Assembly (NCBI RefSeq): GCF_043641665.1
Contig: NC_092188.1
Coordinates: 14,653,704-14,717,703, forward strand
DNA: 64,000 bases
DNA from: Enoplosus armatus
Lineage: Eukaryota > Chordata > Actinopteri > Centrarchiformes > Enoplosidae
Reading direction: 5' to 3'
In this document: piece after piece, positions 15,001-28,755 of the stretch
Layout of the letters: each line of letters begins with the position of its first letter
Numbering within the stretch: position 1 is the first letter of the stretch
Notes under the pieces: generated by a model
Databases searched by the model: none
The model's input: only the letters and a program-made list of their open reading frames with translations
What the model was told of the DNA's origin: nothing
Program-made: the position numbers and the translations under genes

Positions 15001-17887
15001 AAAGCTACCTTGTCTACTTCCAGGCTATGAGCAACTTCAGAGGGGTGAGTGATCGCTAAACTCCCAATGGTGGTGCAGCAGATCTGGCAACACTTCATCG
15101 GCTAGCTGTAGACATCAGTGTTCAATAATTCTGTGCCAGTGATGAGCGGTGTTAATGAGTATTTACTAATGCTATGGTTGACGCTGTAGGACAGTTGGCA
15201 TTGTCTGGGCTCACAACCCTTGAAAGACTATTTGTGCTGTGAAAGGGGTTGTTGGATGAAAACATATTGAGCTGGCAGTGTAGCTACTTGGAAATTATGC
15301 ATGTTTATATCCAACCACTTTGATTCTTTGCAAACAAAGCATGTCTGAAACAGGGAATTACTTGTATGCATTACCTACCGCTAGCAAAGCTGTGATTAGC
15401 TGGAATTTCAACGAGTCAACAACATACTTCACTTCATTTCATTTGCTTTTCCTGTTCTGTCCTTTTCCTTTCGTTTTTGTCCTGTTACGTCATGTCCCTC
15501 ACTCAATGGTCCTTTCATTATTTCATTATTGTCCTTATCTACTCCTCTTTTTCTTTATGCACCTAATCAGTTGAGGTTCTTTGAAAAAAGCCAGTGAGTG
15601 TAGACCAAAGTAACACAAAACCAGGCCTTAAGCTTTTACACATCTGTATTTGTGTCCACATAACAAAACCCTTGTGAATTTTGGTTGTAGACGTTGTTAT
15701 TTGAGAAGCAGTACCTTATTTCACGCTGTCGTGTTTCCAACCATTTTGCTGTTCTTGAGCACATGAAGCCCTCCAGTCTCTAGTCATACCCAGAGGACGC
15801 CACATTACCTTTCCAAATTCCATTACAGGAAGAGCTGCTACCTGGGTGAGGCAATTACTTAAGGATAATTGGGCACAGGTGCAGATGATCAGCAGTGGAA
15901 AGCTGCTGCTTTAATATTCGAGAAATGTTGCCGTAGGTAACGCAGCCTTCTGTGATCATCGACTGGGAATAAATGCATGCAAGCTGGGCTACTGGTCTGT
16001 TTGACTTTTTGAGTCCTGTCAGTGGTTACTTTGTGATCACGTCACTTTTTGTTGCATTGGGCGTGTGTGTATTATAAAGTTCCATGAACAGAGCTGGGAG
16101 GCTCATCCCCACCAGTAGCATCTTTTTCCAACCCAGTGGAGAAATACACGGGGGGACTGCAGTGTGAGCACTTCACACAACTAGGCTACTAAGCATGGGA
16201 TTAGATATGGGAGGCCTGGCTTTACCGGCGGATGGGATTAGGTTTTGTTTTGCCTGGCAGGGGGCCAGTACCCATGACCTACAATGAGTGGAGTGGAGTG
16301 CCAAATCACACAGCCAGCACTGTCCCCAGTCTTTCAAACATAGCCCCGTTCCCCTGGAAATACAGTAGCAGTCACAGTCGAAATCTGGGCATCAGTCCTG
16401 TGTTGGTGCTGCAGGACTCGAACAATTCCTCTTGAAGGACCAGCCATGTGCTGTGAGGGCAGGAACTCAATTATCATGGCTGCACAAAGAGTTTCAATAA
16501 AAAAAAGACGAAACTTACTCCTGCAAACACATAATTACAGACTCCGTTTTATTCTACTGTCAGTGTTTCAAACATCAGACCTTTGTCAAAGCAAGGTCTT
16601 TGTTGTGGGTGTGATGTTTCTTCTCAAGGTTTTTTAATTTACTCTGGATATCAGTGAAAAAAACTCAATTCAATGAGTTCAGCACAGTTGAAGGGATGCT
16701 AGTTTCTGGGCATATAACCAGTCAACAGCAGGCCAGAGAAGACATGTCACAGCAGGGCTATGACAACATGAACTGACACACTTGATGTAGCAGAAAAAGT
16801 GCTAATTGCATAAAGTAAGATGAAATGAAAGAGCATAACACATTTCACAAACAGACCAACAATAATACAGTATGACACTGATGCCCTATTTTGCCTGTTA
16901 ATGATATTATTAACATTAGAGTTTTAGATTTTTCACTTCACGCGGTCTTTTGACAGCAGTCACATCCAAGTGTTAATGAGAAGGTCTATTAAAACCACAA
17001 AGCAGATGTTAAGGTCTGGCTCGTGCAGCCTGTGTGGACTGGAAAGGTTCGGCATTTGCTAAATGTGTTTGTGCCATTTTGTATTTTCCTTTTGTATTTT
17101 GTCTTTCTGCTTATCCTCCATGTACAATTATGCATTTCAGGCCTTTTACATTTAAGCTCTGCGCTCACTCTGTCACAAAAATGTGGGCCAGAATAGAGAA
17201 TTTTAGCATTCTAAATTAGATTTTGTGTGGAAGCATGAATGCATTCTGCATATGCATGTACTGTGGGATATTTTTGTAGTAGTTTTTGAATTGTATACAG
17301 AAGAGGGAAGCATAATTACCTCGTTCCCACTCGTTTTGGAAGAAGAAAAAAACTGCACCTGCTTTTGAACTAAAAGGGTAGCTGGCATTGAAAGCAGTTC
17401 TCTCCTAAGAATCAAACATCAGAAAACAGTCACATATTTACGTGGATAAAACAATTGTTGATAAGGGTTTCTGCATATGGAAGTGGTGATAAAGTTGTCA
17501 TGTTTGGCAATCATGTAAAGTAGTTGCACCCTGAACACCTTATTGAAATATAAACTGAATTGTCAGCTTACTTAGTTTATCATTTAATTGTACGGTGCAT
17601 TAAGTCTGTGTGGTCTGTTTGTGTTTGTCTTGAATATCTTTGTGTAGCGGCAACATTGCACCTAATCCTGTACAACAGTGGCAGCAATGGGAATAGTTTG
17701 AACAGTTTATGGGACCCATAATATTTGGCATTTACCCATGCTAATTATCTGCAGAGTGGCTGTCAAGCCTCTCTAATTGTTTTGATTGATTCATCTAACG
17801 AGGTACTTGAAAGACAGTGGATACAGACTGTATCTTTGCAGGCCACAGCAGTCATTTATAACACCTACTCTTACATCTCCCAACTTC

Positions 17888-17927
<40 letters not shown>

Positions 17928-20900
17928 TAAAACCGTGAGTGCGTGCCACAGAGCCCCGCGTCGCGTGTTGGCATTTACGCTTTGTATTCAGAGCTGCCAG
18001 GAACCACCGGCCCCTCTGGCATGACTGGCCAGACGTGTGATGTGTGTCCCGCAATCTGGAGCTCGCCAATTAACTCTTCTGCTGAGCCGGCACACAATGA
18101 TTCACATGTGCTTCTATCCATCACAACAGCCTGTTTTTGTTTTTTCTTTTATCATCTATGGTAAATAGATGTAAATGGACTCTGTCTTAATTTGCCAAAG
18201 CTTGTAATTATTGAATGTAAGATTTCAAATCTCCATAAAGGAGGCAAATTCAGATGAATCAGCTTTTTTTGATGGAAACTATCTGCTATAATTGAGTCCC
18301 TCGAAAGCTTTAAGTCACCAGTCAGCGTTTCTAGAGACACACAGAGTAGAAATGAACCAGTGATGCACTTTTAAACAATTTGATCAATGATTATTGATTA
18401 AAACGATTAGATAATCAGTAGCCATTGAGATTAATTCTGTTATACTGTAGAACACCAATGCAAATATGTAATAATGTCAATAATGTCATGCAAATAGCAA
18501 TACTACTTTTAGCCAGCACTTACAGACTGAGATGTCTCAACAACTACTGGATATATTTCTATAAAACCTTCCACAGACATTCATGGTCCCCAGAGAATGG
18601 ATATTAATGACTTTGTTGATCCCCTGACTTTTTCTGCTACCACCACCATCAGGTCAAAATTTTCATCATCTCGTTTTTCGTCATTTTTCTTACTACTTTG
18701 GTTTATGACCAAAATGTCCAACTTTCCCATTAGCCTGTAGTTAGTGCTAATTATCCAATGTTAGCATGCTAACACGCTAAAATAGGATGGTGAACATGGC
18801 ATACATTATACCTGCTCAGCATAAGCGTGTTAGCAATGTCATAGTGAGCACGTTAGCATGCAGACGCTAGCGTGGCTGTAGACTCTTAGTCTGTACTGTG
18901 GTGAATCCCAACATGGTAACACTTATACGGTGCACAAAATCGTGAGTAGTTACTAAGGAACAAGTGAGGAACTAATCAGGAACGACCTGATAATTAAAGA
19001 ATTAGTAATTCCTGGTTTACTCTATCAACTCTTGCCTGTTTTATTTATTGGTTATGATGCTGTTAAAAGCTCATTGCTGATGTCAGTTTCACGACAAAAT
19101 TAGCTGTGTTACTGTTGTGTAATGAGCTGTCATATTGCACAACACCAACCTAAATTCTATGTATATACATGAATTATCTGTCATAAATCTCGAATGCAAC
19201 TATTCACAACAAATATATCTTCATTTTCAAATCGCCCTGGTTACTCTGAAAAAGAACATTTGCAATCATATTTGAAGATAATGAGAGACTTTGAGAGGCT
19301 GATAAATAGAAGTAGGACTGAAAGTGTTCAATGCCATTTGCAAGAGGTAAATATACGTTCTGTCATTATCTGAATCTGTGCAGTTGGTTTGTGGAAATAC
19401 AATGACAGTCTGTCAACATGTTTGTCTACAGTTTGGGTCTGTATTTTCAGATCGGACCGTCAGGTTAAGAGCTTGTTAAAGTGTCTGTCAGCTTGAAATG
19501 GGTTTTCAATTTAAAAAAAAAAGCAATTTAACTGGAGTTTGAGGAAAGCGCTTTTTTGCTCATTTCTGAATGTGCACATTTGCATAATTGTCCCATAATG
19601 CCTGAATTAGCATCTGTAAATCTTAATTTGATAATGCATCTCCTCCAAGAGGTGGCAGGATGGAATTGGATTACAGTCTTGGATCTCATTAGTGCTGTTT
19701 GACAAAGGTCCTTTTCATAGCACCAAGATGTCATCAGCTGAAATTTGAATAAAATTAATTCCTTTTCATAGTAGTGCACTGGTCTGAAACCCTCCTCTTA
19801 ATTACGCTCACTCCCTTTCAACTCTCATCTTTGCTCCTTCAGCAAAAATCTCCTCACCACAGCTCTCAGATTGGAGATATTTTGTAGTCTTTTGTCGTCA
19901 ATAGGACTCTCAACTCACAGGTAATTTGCCCTTTTAGTCTGTGTCATTTTTCCTGTGGTTTATCTGTCTCTATCATACAGTAAATTATGCTCTTTTTTAG
20001 TGGAGAGTAGTGCAACCCACTCATGTTTAGTAATTTGAACAGAGACAGCACTGTGGTTGCAGATGTGGTCCAGAGTCACTTCACGCGTGTCAGCGGAGTA
20101 ATCATCATGTTCTCATGTTCATTCAGGATGCGTTTTCATCTGCTGTGGTCATATTTTCAATGTGATACATGTGTGTGTCTCAGCTCAGTATTTCCCGTCA
20201 TCCTCTTTTCTTTTATCACATCTCTTTAATGCAAAATGCAAACTCCCCCACCCCCCTCTCTGACTTCTGTGTTTTCTTTCTCTTTCAGGAATCCAGAATA
20301 AACTGCATCCGCATCGCTCGCAAAGGTAATTCAACATGAATATTTCTCCTCCTACAGACACTGTGACCTTGAATACATTTTCCAGCACTGTCTCTGAGTG
20401 CTTTGCAAACTCTCCCATTCTTCTTAGATAAGAAATTAAAAATGTGATTTTAACAGTATTGTTTAGTTTAGTCTATATTGCAGCAGCATTCACCTCTCTC
20501 TCAAGTACAAAGGTGGGGATCTGGACAAATTTTCTCTGACGGTCCCGGTTGTTTCGCAGTGGGCCTCTGAGAAAAGGGCAACAAGCAGGGAGGGATTAGA
20601 GGTCAGGCTTTCATCCTGTTTGTTTGGGGGCAGACGCTGGGACACACTATATCAAAGGCAGTCTCTTTGTTCTCATCAGCAGCCCACTAGACGGCTACAT
20701 CTGAGGGCTGTGACCTCAGCGCGGTCCAGAAGGGTCCTCCAGATCAAAACTTCCAGATGGAACTACCTTTGCCTATCGTCTGAGAAAGCCCCCCCCTTCT
20801 ATACTTCAGCTTTTATATTCAAAGGGACACGAAAAGGGCAGGGGAAATTGACTCTAAGTCCTGATGGCAGGAGAGCCCCTCTGCCATAGTACACTGTCAG

Positions 20901-23900
20901 ATCATGGTGAATAAAAGTCATGTATTTATAGTTATCATAGCACCGCAACAGTAAGCAGAGCCTTGCAAGTAAATTGTCTTGGCGGGGTGTCTTCTTTTGG
21001 TGAAGGCCTCTTTTTGTGAGTGAAAAACGAAAGAGATGAGGCTCTCCTCAAGCATAAAGCCAAAAGGCAAGGCCAGCCATTTCAGCTGAGTGTCTCACTC
21101 CATCTGCTCCACAAAGACACCCGGTTGGGCATTGATTAATTATGCCTTCTCACAGCAATGGGCTTTGTACGCTGAGCTTCCTCTTTTCTTTGACACTAAG
21201 CAAAGAAAGACAGAAAGAAATGCACAATGGAGCTCTTAAAAGTCAAAATCCTATAATTTTGATAAGGAAATAAGCAGAAATGTCATAAAAATAGTGAAGA
21301 GAAGGGGAGATAAGACAAAAGAAAGAGGAGAGAAAAATACACAATTGAAAATAATGTTTGAAAAACATTGCCAGCATTACATCATCCACATGAAGGATGA
21401 TGGAACTGAAAATAACCCTGAAAGGCAAATTGATAGGAAAAAAAATTCCCGGGGTGATTTCCAATTTCAAGGTGCAACAGGTCAGAGAGGTTTTTTTTGT
21501 CACTGTTTGTGATCTCCGTGATCCCTCTACCATTAACATAGCCTCTGCATCATCGGGTCCTAAGCCGTTATTATCAAGCAGCCCATCACAAGCAAAGTGG
21601 AGGCAAATGATTCTGGCTTGGATAACAAAGCTGGAGATTACATTTCAACTTCCAGGTGACAGTTTAATTAAGGATCCTCTGGCAGGCTCAACACAACAAT
21701 AGACTTCCATTTCTCCTCTAAGTGCCAATTTCCACCACCGGGCAGCTGGCAGGTGCATGGATTCATGTGGAAATCTATTTCATGCTCGTGTTTGGCTTAA
21801 TAGAAATTTGGAGCCTAAATGTGGCAAAACCGCCTTATATGCCCAAAATGTCAGAAAACTGGAATTGATTTTTCACCTCCTCATCTACATTTTTAGCCAA
21901 TATAAAGTACCACTTGGATTTCACGCCTACATGTAACTTTCATTAAAGTGACAACATAAAATAAAATAAAAATAGTGCTGAGTTTGTGGCTGAGGATGGA
22001 GCACCCTGAGACGGGCTGAAATCTTTGTTATTTTCATTACAGTAGCTCACAGACACAAAGGCATGTTTGGATCATAGTGTGTCCCTGTGCGTGAATAGAA
22101 AGCACTTTTTTCCATTCAGTCTGACTATACCCTCTCCTACCGCTACAGCAAAGTAAAGTCAGATGTTGTGGTGTCTATACGCTCAACAGCTCACACACAA
22201 ATGTCACATTTTTGGAACAACATGTTACGTAGATTCAAAAAGCCATGTCCTGAGCAGTTTTAGGAGGAACAGCTCCTTTATGATGTCAAGCCAATGACTA
22301 ATTTTCTCCGTTCAGATATGCTAAACACCACCATCATTGATTAAAAAATCATCTTCATTTGGGATGAGGGTTCTAAAGCACCCATAGTGTGCCAGCGGCT
22401 GCAGATAGTTGGGCTGAAACATGGCTCTGTTTTCATTTGCCCCAGATCTGATTCTTCCCCAGCAGGCTGCAAGATAGAGCTCTATCCCCAGGCCTGCTCT
22501 GACTTTCTGCTGCTCTCCAGATAGGTTGTGCTGTTCCAATAGGCTCAGAAGGGCTAGTTTCAGGGCTGTCAAGGCCTGGAGGTACCGGCTGATACGCACA
22601 AGAAAAACTAGATCAGTGGGCCCCTCGAACAAGACAAAGAAAGGCCCACTGCTCAGCAGCATTTACATAAGTATGAAGCTTAATGCCAGAGAAATGAATA
22701 ACCTGCTATTATGATACCGACCTTTCCAGTAGCTCGCAGAGACCGGGGCACCTTGAGATTATACTGTAGGGCTGTGTGGATGACTTGTGACTCAGAAATA
22801 TATTATATTTAATTCAATATTAAATAGAAATGCACCTCAAAGGTTTAGTGCATGTACAATAAAAATGTACAACTGCAATATCACATGTTGTCAGTTTAGT
22901 TTCACTGTACGACTTTAATAATAGATAGAAGAACAATGTGCTGCAAGCCTTTTTTGTACCCGACTAATGGGTCTTAGCAAATGCGTGTCCTGTCTTATGG
23001 TGGCATATCCGCAACTCTCGTGAAAACTGTTTCTTCTTCTACGCCAATTTATAGCAAACTGTTTATTTTCCCATCTCCATTCCAATTCTGTATGCATCAG
23101 TCTAATTCTTTCTCAGATAACTAAACTTTTATTCTGCGGGCAAGCCAATCATTTTGTTTGTCACAGCAAGAGTTGTCATTAAGTATCTCCGAGGGCTGCA
23201 GGTTTGTTATGTTTGACAAAATGGATAATTGCTGTCTGCTTTGCTTTAGGCATCACTTCTTTATTCGCGAGTCTCTTTAATTTTTGCCAGCTATTTGCAA
23301 ATACCTCTTGAAAATACCACTTTGGAGCTCTTCAAAGCTGTGAATTTTCAATGTTCCCATCTCTATATTAGGATTTTCACACTCTTTGCTTGAAACATTC
23401 CTATGAATCATTTCTTCTGCACCTTTAACCTCATTCCTTTATGTTCTGTATTGGCATTGTGCCTTTTTAATGTCCATCTGTGTTTCTGCTTCTAGCGGCC
23501 TGCAAAGACCACCGCAAGGCTCTGGAGGTGTCCCAACACTCGGAGGAGATGGGTCTGATACTCGGAGTGTGTGCTGGAGGTCTAGTAGTCCTCATACTTC
23601 TGCTGGGCGCTGTCATCATCATCATTAAGAAAGGGTAAACGTCTGCTGATAAGTGTTGAGTACAAAACATGCCTCATTATGCACAATCACACCATATCTC
23701 CCACACAGTTTTTTCCCTTTACGTTTTTGTTTTAGAACAGTTCAGTAAACAGTTTTTATACTTACTGAACTTTCTAAAAGGTCATGCTTGTTGAGGGAAG
23801 ATGCTGGACCAACAGCCAGAGCTGCATTGTTTTCATTCCCTTATGGTGCACCAGAGGGACCAAACAACTCTCATCTGCGGAGCCTATCTGAGTGTGAAGT

Positions 23901-26900
23901 ATTTAATTAGAGGCGGATGCAATTCAATTAGCCACTTAATTACGCACACCAAGCAGAGGCCTGACCCTTAAATGAGATGGTAATTGGGAAGGAAAAGGTG
24001 TGCTTTTAGAGATTATCAGCCAATGATCCCACAGGTCTTCTGTAGATCATCTACACCTCTGGCTCTGCATTTATTTAGCAGCAGCTGTAGGCCAGCCTGA
24101 GTTTAACTCTCAAATAAGGCTTAACCTGCCTTACCTAAATAAGATTCATGGAAATCTAAAGAACCTGCCGTGCCAAATGGGAAGTTACTCAGGGCTCCAG
24201 CAATCATTATTAAATGGCTGACACAGCGTCCAGGCTAATATTGAATCATGTTGATTTTGAAAGTCACCACTACTCTGCACATTAGCCGGGGTTCCTCTGC
24301 TAAGCCACCATGAAGTTCGCTCTTAGAGAATTGATTGCTAAATTTGCTGTGACAGAAAGCCACGTGGTCTAGTCCTTGAAGTGTAACACTGAGACATATT
24401 CGATAGAAGGAAACGCACATTTTTCTGTCCTCACTGTGGTTTGGTCTGTCAGCACCTGCTTGGTACGTTCGCATGTGTCATATGGCCGCCTGCACGGCCG
24501 AGCTTGTGAGACGAAGGTTCTCATTTTCACTGTGATCAATGCATTCTGCCCTCAGCTGACATTGCTTTCATCTTACATCTCTTCTTTCTCTTGATTTTTG
24601 TTCTCCTTCTCCTGCACTCTTGCCAGAAGGGACTACTACTCTTACTATCCGTAAGTGACTCCACCTCTTTGCTTTTTCCATCGTGTTGTGATCCATCATA
24701 TACATGCTTGTGCTCTGGCTGTCAATTATAAGAGGGAAAGCAATAAAGCAGTTGGTCTGTGTACACTCCTCTTTTCTCACTATTTCTATACTTTATCACC
24801 TTTTTTCTCTTTGTTTCTCTCAAAGTTTACCTCCATATTATTCCTTACTAAACATAACATTGTCTTTTTCTCCCTCTCTCTGTTTCTGTCTATTACAATC
24901 ACTCCTGTATTGCAATTCCCCCTCCTTCTTCTTCTTTATCCATTAATAGGAAACCAGTGAACATGAATAAGACACCCATTACCTACCGGCAGGAGAAGAG
25001 CCATATGGGCTCCATGGAGCGCAGTTTCACAGACCAGAGCACCCTACAGGAGGATGAAAGAATGGCCCTTTCCTTCATGGATGCACACACCTGCGGCACA
25101 CGCAGTAAGACAAATGCACCAAGACTAACACATACAGTACAGTGTACACAAACACAACAGATTCCCACGAAAACACAGGGCTATTTCAAACTTGACACAT
25201 CATCCCTCACTCTATAATCTTGTTGACCGTCACTCATTCACTCCATAAATGTCTGAGTCATTCTGAAAGATAGTTATCATCCTGTGTGAAAAATAGTCTT
25301 TGGTACAACTTACCCTCAGCGACTCGCTGCCTGCAGCTGATACACAAAGAATCTCACAAGATCGCAGTAAAAGGGTGAAGTAACATATTTGAATGAAATG
25401 ATTTGTGATTCTTGTCAGTACATTTCATCTTGATCTCCTTTAATATTGTCAGTCTCACAGAGAGGGAAAGACAGATATGTTTACTCTAAAGTTGGTACAG
25501 ATCTTTGTCTGCTTCACACGTCATCTGAGACAGAGCTGCTGTCACATCTACATAAGATCTATTATGAAGACATCTTTGCCCAAGCAAACCTTATCAAAGT
25601 GACGCGCCTGTAACATACACTGTACTGTATGTGTCAGTATCAACATGCAGAGTGCTGTTATGTGATGTGAACATATTTTGAAAAGAAACACCAGTGTTTG
25701 TCATCCCAAACTAAATGCGCAAGTGTTACAAAACTTGTTTAATGTTTCATATCATAACCTGTCTTGTACATGAATATTTCATGAATTGCAAATGTGTCTG
25801 GTGCAGGTGACGCTCGTAGTTCAGTGAACGAGGCCAGCAGCCTTCTGGGAGGCTCCCCGAGGCACCAGTGTGGACGTAAAGGCTCCCCCTACCACACAGG
25901 GCAGCTCCACCCTGCCGTCCGAGTGGCTGACCTTCTCCAGCACATCAACCAGATGAAAACTGCCGAGGGCTACGGCTTTAAACAGGAATATGAGGTTAGA
26001 GGGCGCTGTTACACTCCTCTTTTACACTCTGACAACATAGGACAACATAGACAGCTAATACTCTTTCACTCTGACATGAAATACAGTATTGCTGCTCGGG
26101 CACCAGTGTCAAGTACTGTGGACAATTATGAAAGAGAGATTTTAGAGTTGCATTATTCTAAAGAACAGTGTTATGTAAAAAAGTCTGCTTTTACACTGTG
26201 ATTGTATTCTTAAATGACTAACCACAGCATGATTATAATTGGACCATTCACTCCTACTGTAACATACTACGAGTGAGACAACTAGAGGCAAGAACACTCA
26301 AACTGCAGTGATATACATAATCCAATGTCACAGTTGGAGGAGTTTTCAACTTTACTTTTCATGCTGAAAATTAGAAAGTGGTCTAGTTACCTTCATGTTT
26401 ATGTAAGTTATTGACTTATTTGTTTCTGTGCCGAAGTTGTCAGTGATGTTATAGCATCTCAGTTCCCATGGGAAGAGAAATGTTTCTGAAGTGTTCTGTG
26501 TAGTATCATTGGAAACACGAGTGACATGCTGAAACTGTTGTGGCAGAAGCACCTTAGAAGTGTCATCAAAATAAAGTAATTTAGTGATTTAAACATAAAG
26601 CAGCTCTGCCTTATTTTCCCAATTATACACAAGGTCACTGTCTTCATTGAAACTGCAGCTTCATTGTATATGAATAATAGCTGCTTCATTGGCACTCATA
26701 CAGTAGCTCACCCATCTAATCCACAAATTAATTACTAAACCAAAAGTCTGCAGTTCATTCTTCCATCCATCCATCCAACCATATAGCAGCTTAATTGGGT
26801 TCACAGCAGAAAGCTTCTTCTTCGGAGGGTTTTGTAGTTGCTTCCATGGCAGTTGGAAGGTATCCTTTCGAACATGTCCTAGTTATCTTCGGTATGCTAG

Positions 26901-28686
26901 TATCCCTGTAAAGCTTGCTTAACAGTTGCCAAGAGCTCCTTGCTCTACTGAGGCCAGCCACCATGTGGGGAAAAAAAACTTATTTTCAACCCCTTGTATT
27001 CATGATCTCATTCTTTCATTTTCTGCTCAGAGCTTGTTGCCATAGGGGAGGTTGTAGCAAAGACAAAAGACAAAGCTGTGCTTTGTGGGTTAGCTCCCTC
27101 CTCACCATATAGTCTGGTACAATGGCTACACTTCCTTGCCTGGTTAACCTGGGCACTCCTAACACATTAGACAAAACTGGCAAGTTAAAAAGGCTGTTGG
27201 TTTAGTACTTTATATATATGAAAGCATTGTTCTTGATAAAGCAACACTGCTCGGTGCCCCAGGGAGGAGGGCAGGTCAGTACACAGGCTTTCCTCAGCAA
27301 GTGTTTGACTGTAATTGGCAACATTGTTAGGAGGCAGGAGGACTATTTTGAGGACCTTCTAAACCTTATAGACAAACCTACTGCACTACAGGCCGTGCTT
27401 GAAGATTCTCTAAGTGTCTCAGCTGTACTCGGTAGAGAAAGGTACAACAGTGAGAGGTGCCCATGGTGGAAAAGACTGATGTCAAGCCCCACATACAAGA
27501 AACAGTGCAGATTCTGTTATCCTGCATAAAAGTGGACCACCTTTAAACTTGTCATAGATAACTGACATATCACATAATCACTATCACAAAAAACGATTTG
27601 CAGTGTAGACACAAAAAAAAGAATATAGTCAGAATCAGAATCAGAAATACTTTATTGATCCCCGGGGGGAAATTATACAAACAAAGAACATACACAAAAA
27701 AAAGTCACAGAGTCCACACATGACAGACACCTAATGTTGGCGACCGCCCGCAGAGTGACTGTGGCTCTTTGCAAGCCTATACAGTACACTCAAACTCTGA
27801 GCTGTGAGTTAAGCTTCTTCAAGGCGGAGATAGGATCCTGGTGAGGATACATCTTCTTACCAGTTTGTGATACTACTGGACACATGTCGAGACTCAACCA
27901 AGGGACTGGGGGTCAACACCTCCAATTTTGATGCCATTGTGGCTTGTTCCATCCAGATGAGATTGTGATGAAGTGCCTGAAAATTAAGTAGTTTGGATGT
28001 CTTTATTGGCTGTTTGTCAGTAGTAAGAAGGATCATGTGCAATTACTACATGTTGTGGATAACTGCTAGCTTGGAGAGGCCATGTTAGCTGGAGTGGTTC
28101 TTGCGAGAGTGGTGTGGGAGGCCATCAATCCTCCTCTGACATCATCCATGCACCTTCCTCATCACCCACTGAAATTAATTAGCTGGGTTAAAAAGGCATC
28201 CGGATCACACTGTTGCTGTGCATATGAATAAATCATCTTTATTTGGGCCCAAGAAGACCTCTGTCATGACAGCAGGCATGATGAGGTTAAATGTATCTGG
28301 AGGTGCTCTTGCAAGTGAGTCCCGTGTCCACTGCTAACAGATTGTAGGGTAGCACAGAGAGGTAAGGGGAGGCTGGAAGGGTTGAGTGGGAAGGGAAGAA
28401 AGATGAAAGGGTACAGAGGGAGAAATGTGAGAAAAGAGAGCTCTTGATCCCATGCCCAATAACCTCCAAATAACCTCTTCCCAGTAGCAATGTTAGTGTT
28501 TGCCTCCCTCTGCAATATATGGTGCAGCGTAAATGCTCTATAATTCACAAAGGTAACCATCAGGCTGTGATACATAGGATTCTCTTAACCTTGGAAACCA
28601 CTAGATGTTGTTTAGGGGGGCATCCCAGATGTGGTCTGGAGTTGGGATCCTTACAGAGGTCTGAGGTCTGATGATGCTCCATAATG

Positions 28687-28755
<69 letters not shown>

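Larger units (their letters stand above)
15045..20288 (+). other. Intron, FN3-4 to pre-membrane exon (5.2 kb)
   Basis: Contains a CA microsatellite (17888-17925) and family A repeat copy 2 (18500-18920). The rest is AT-rich sequence with only short open frames and no recognisable domain. Confidence 0.85.
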
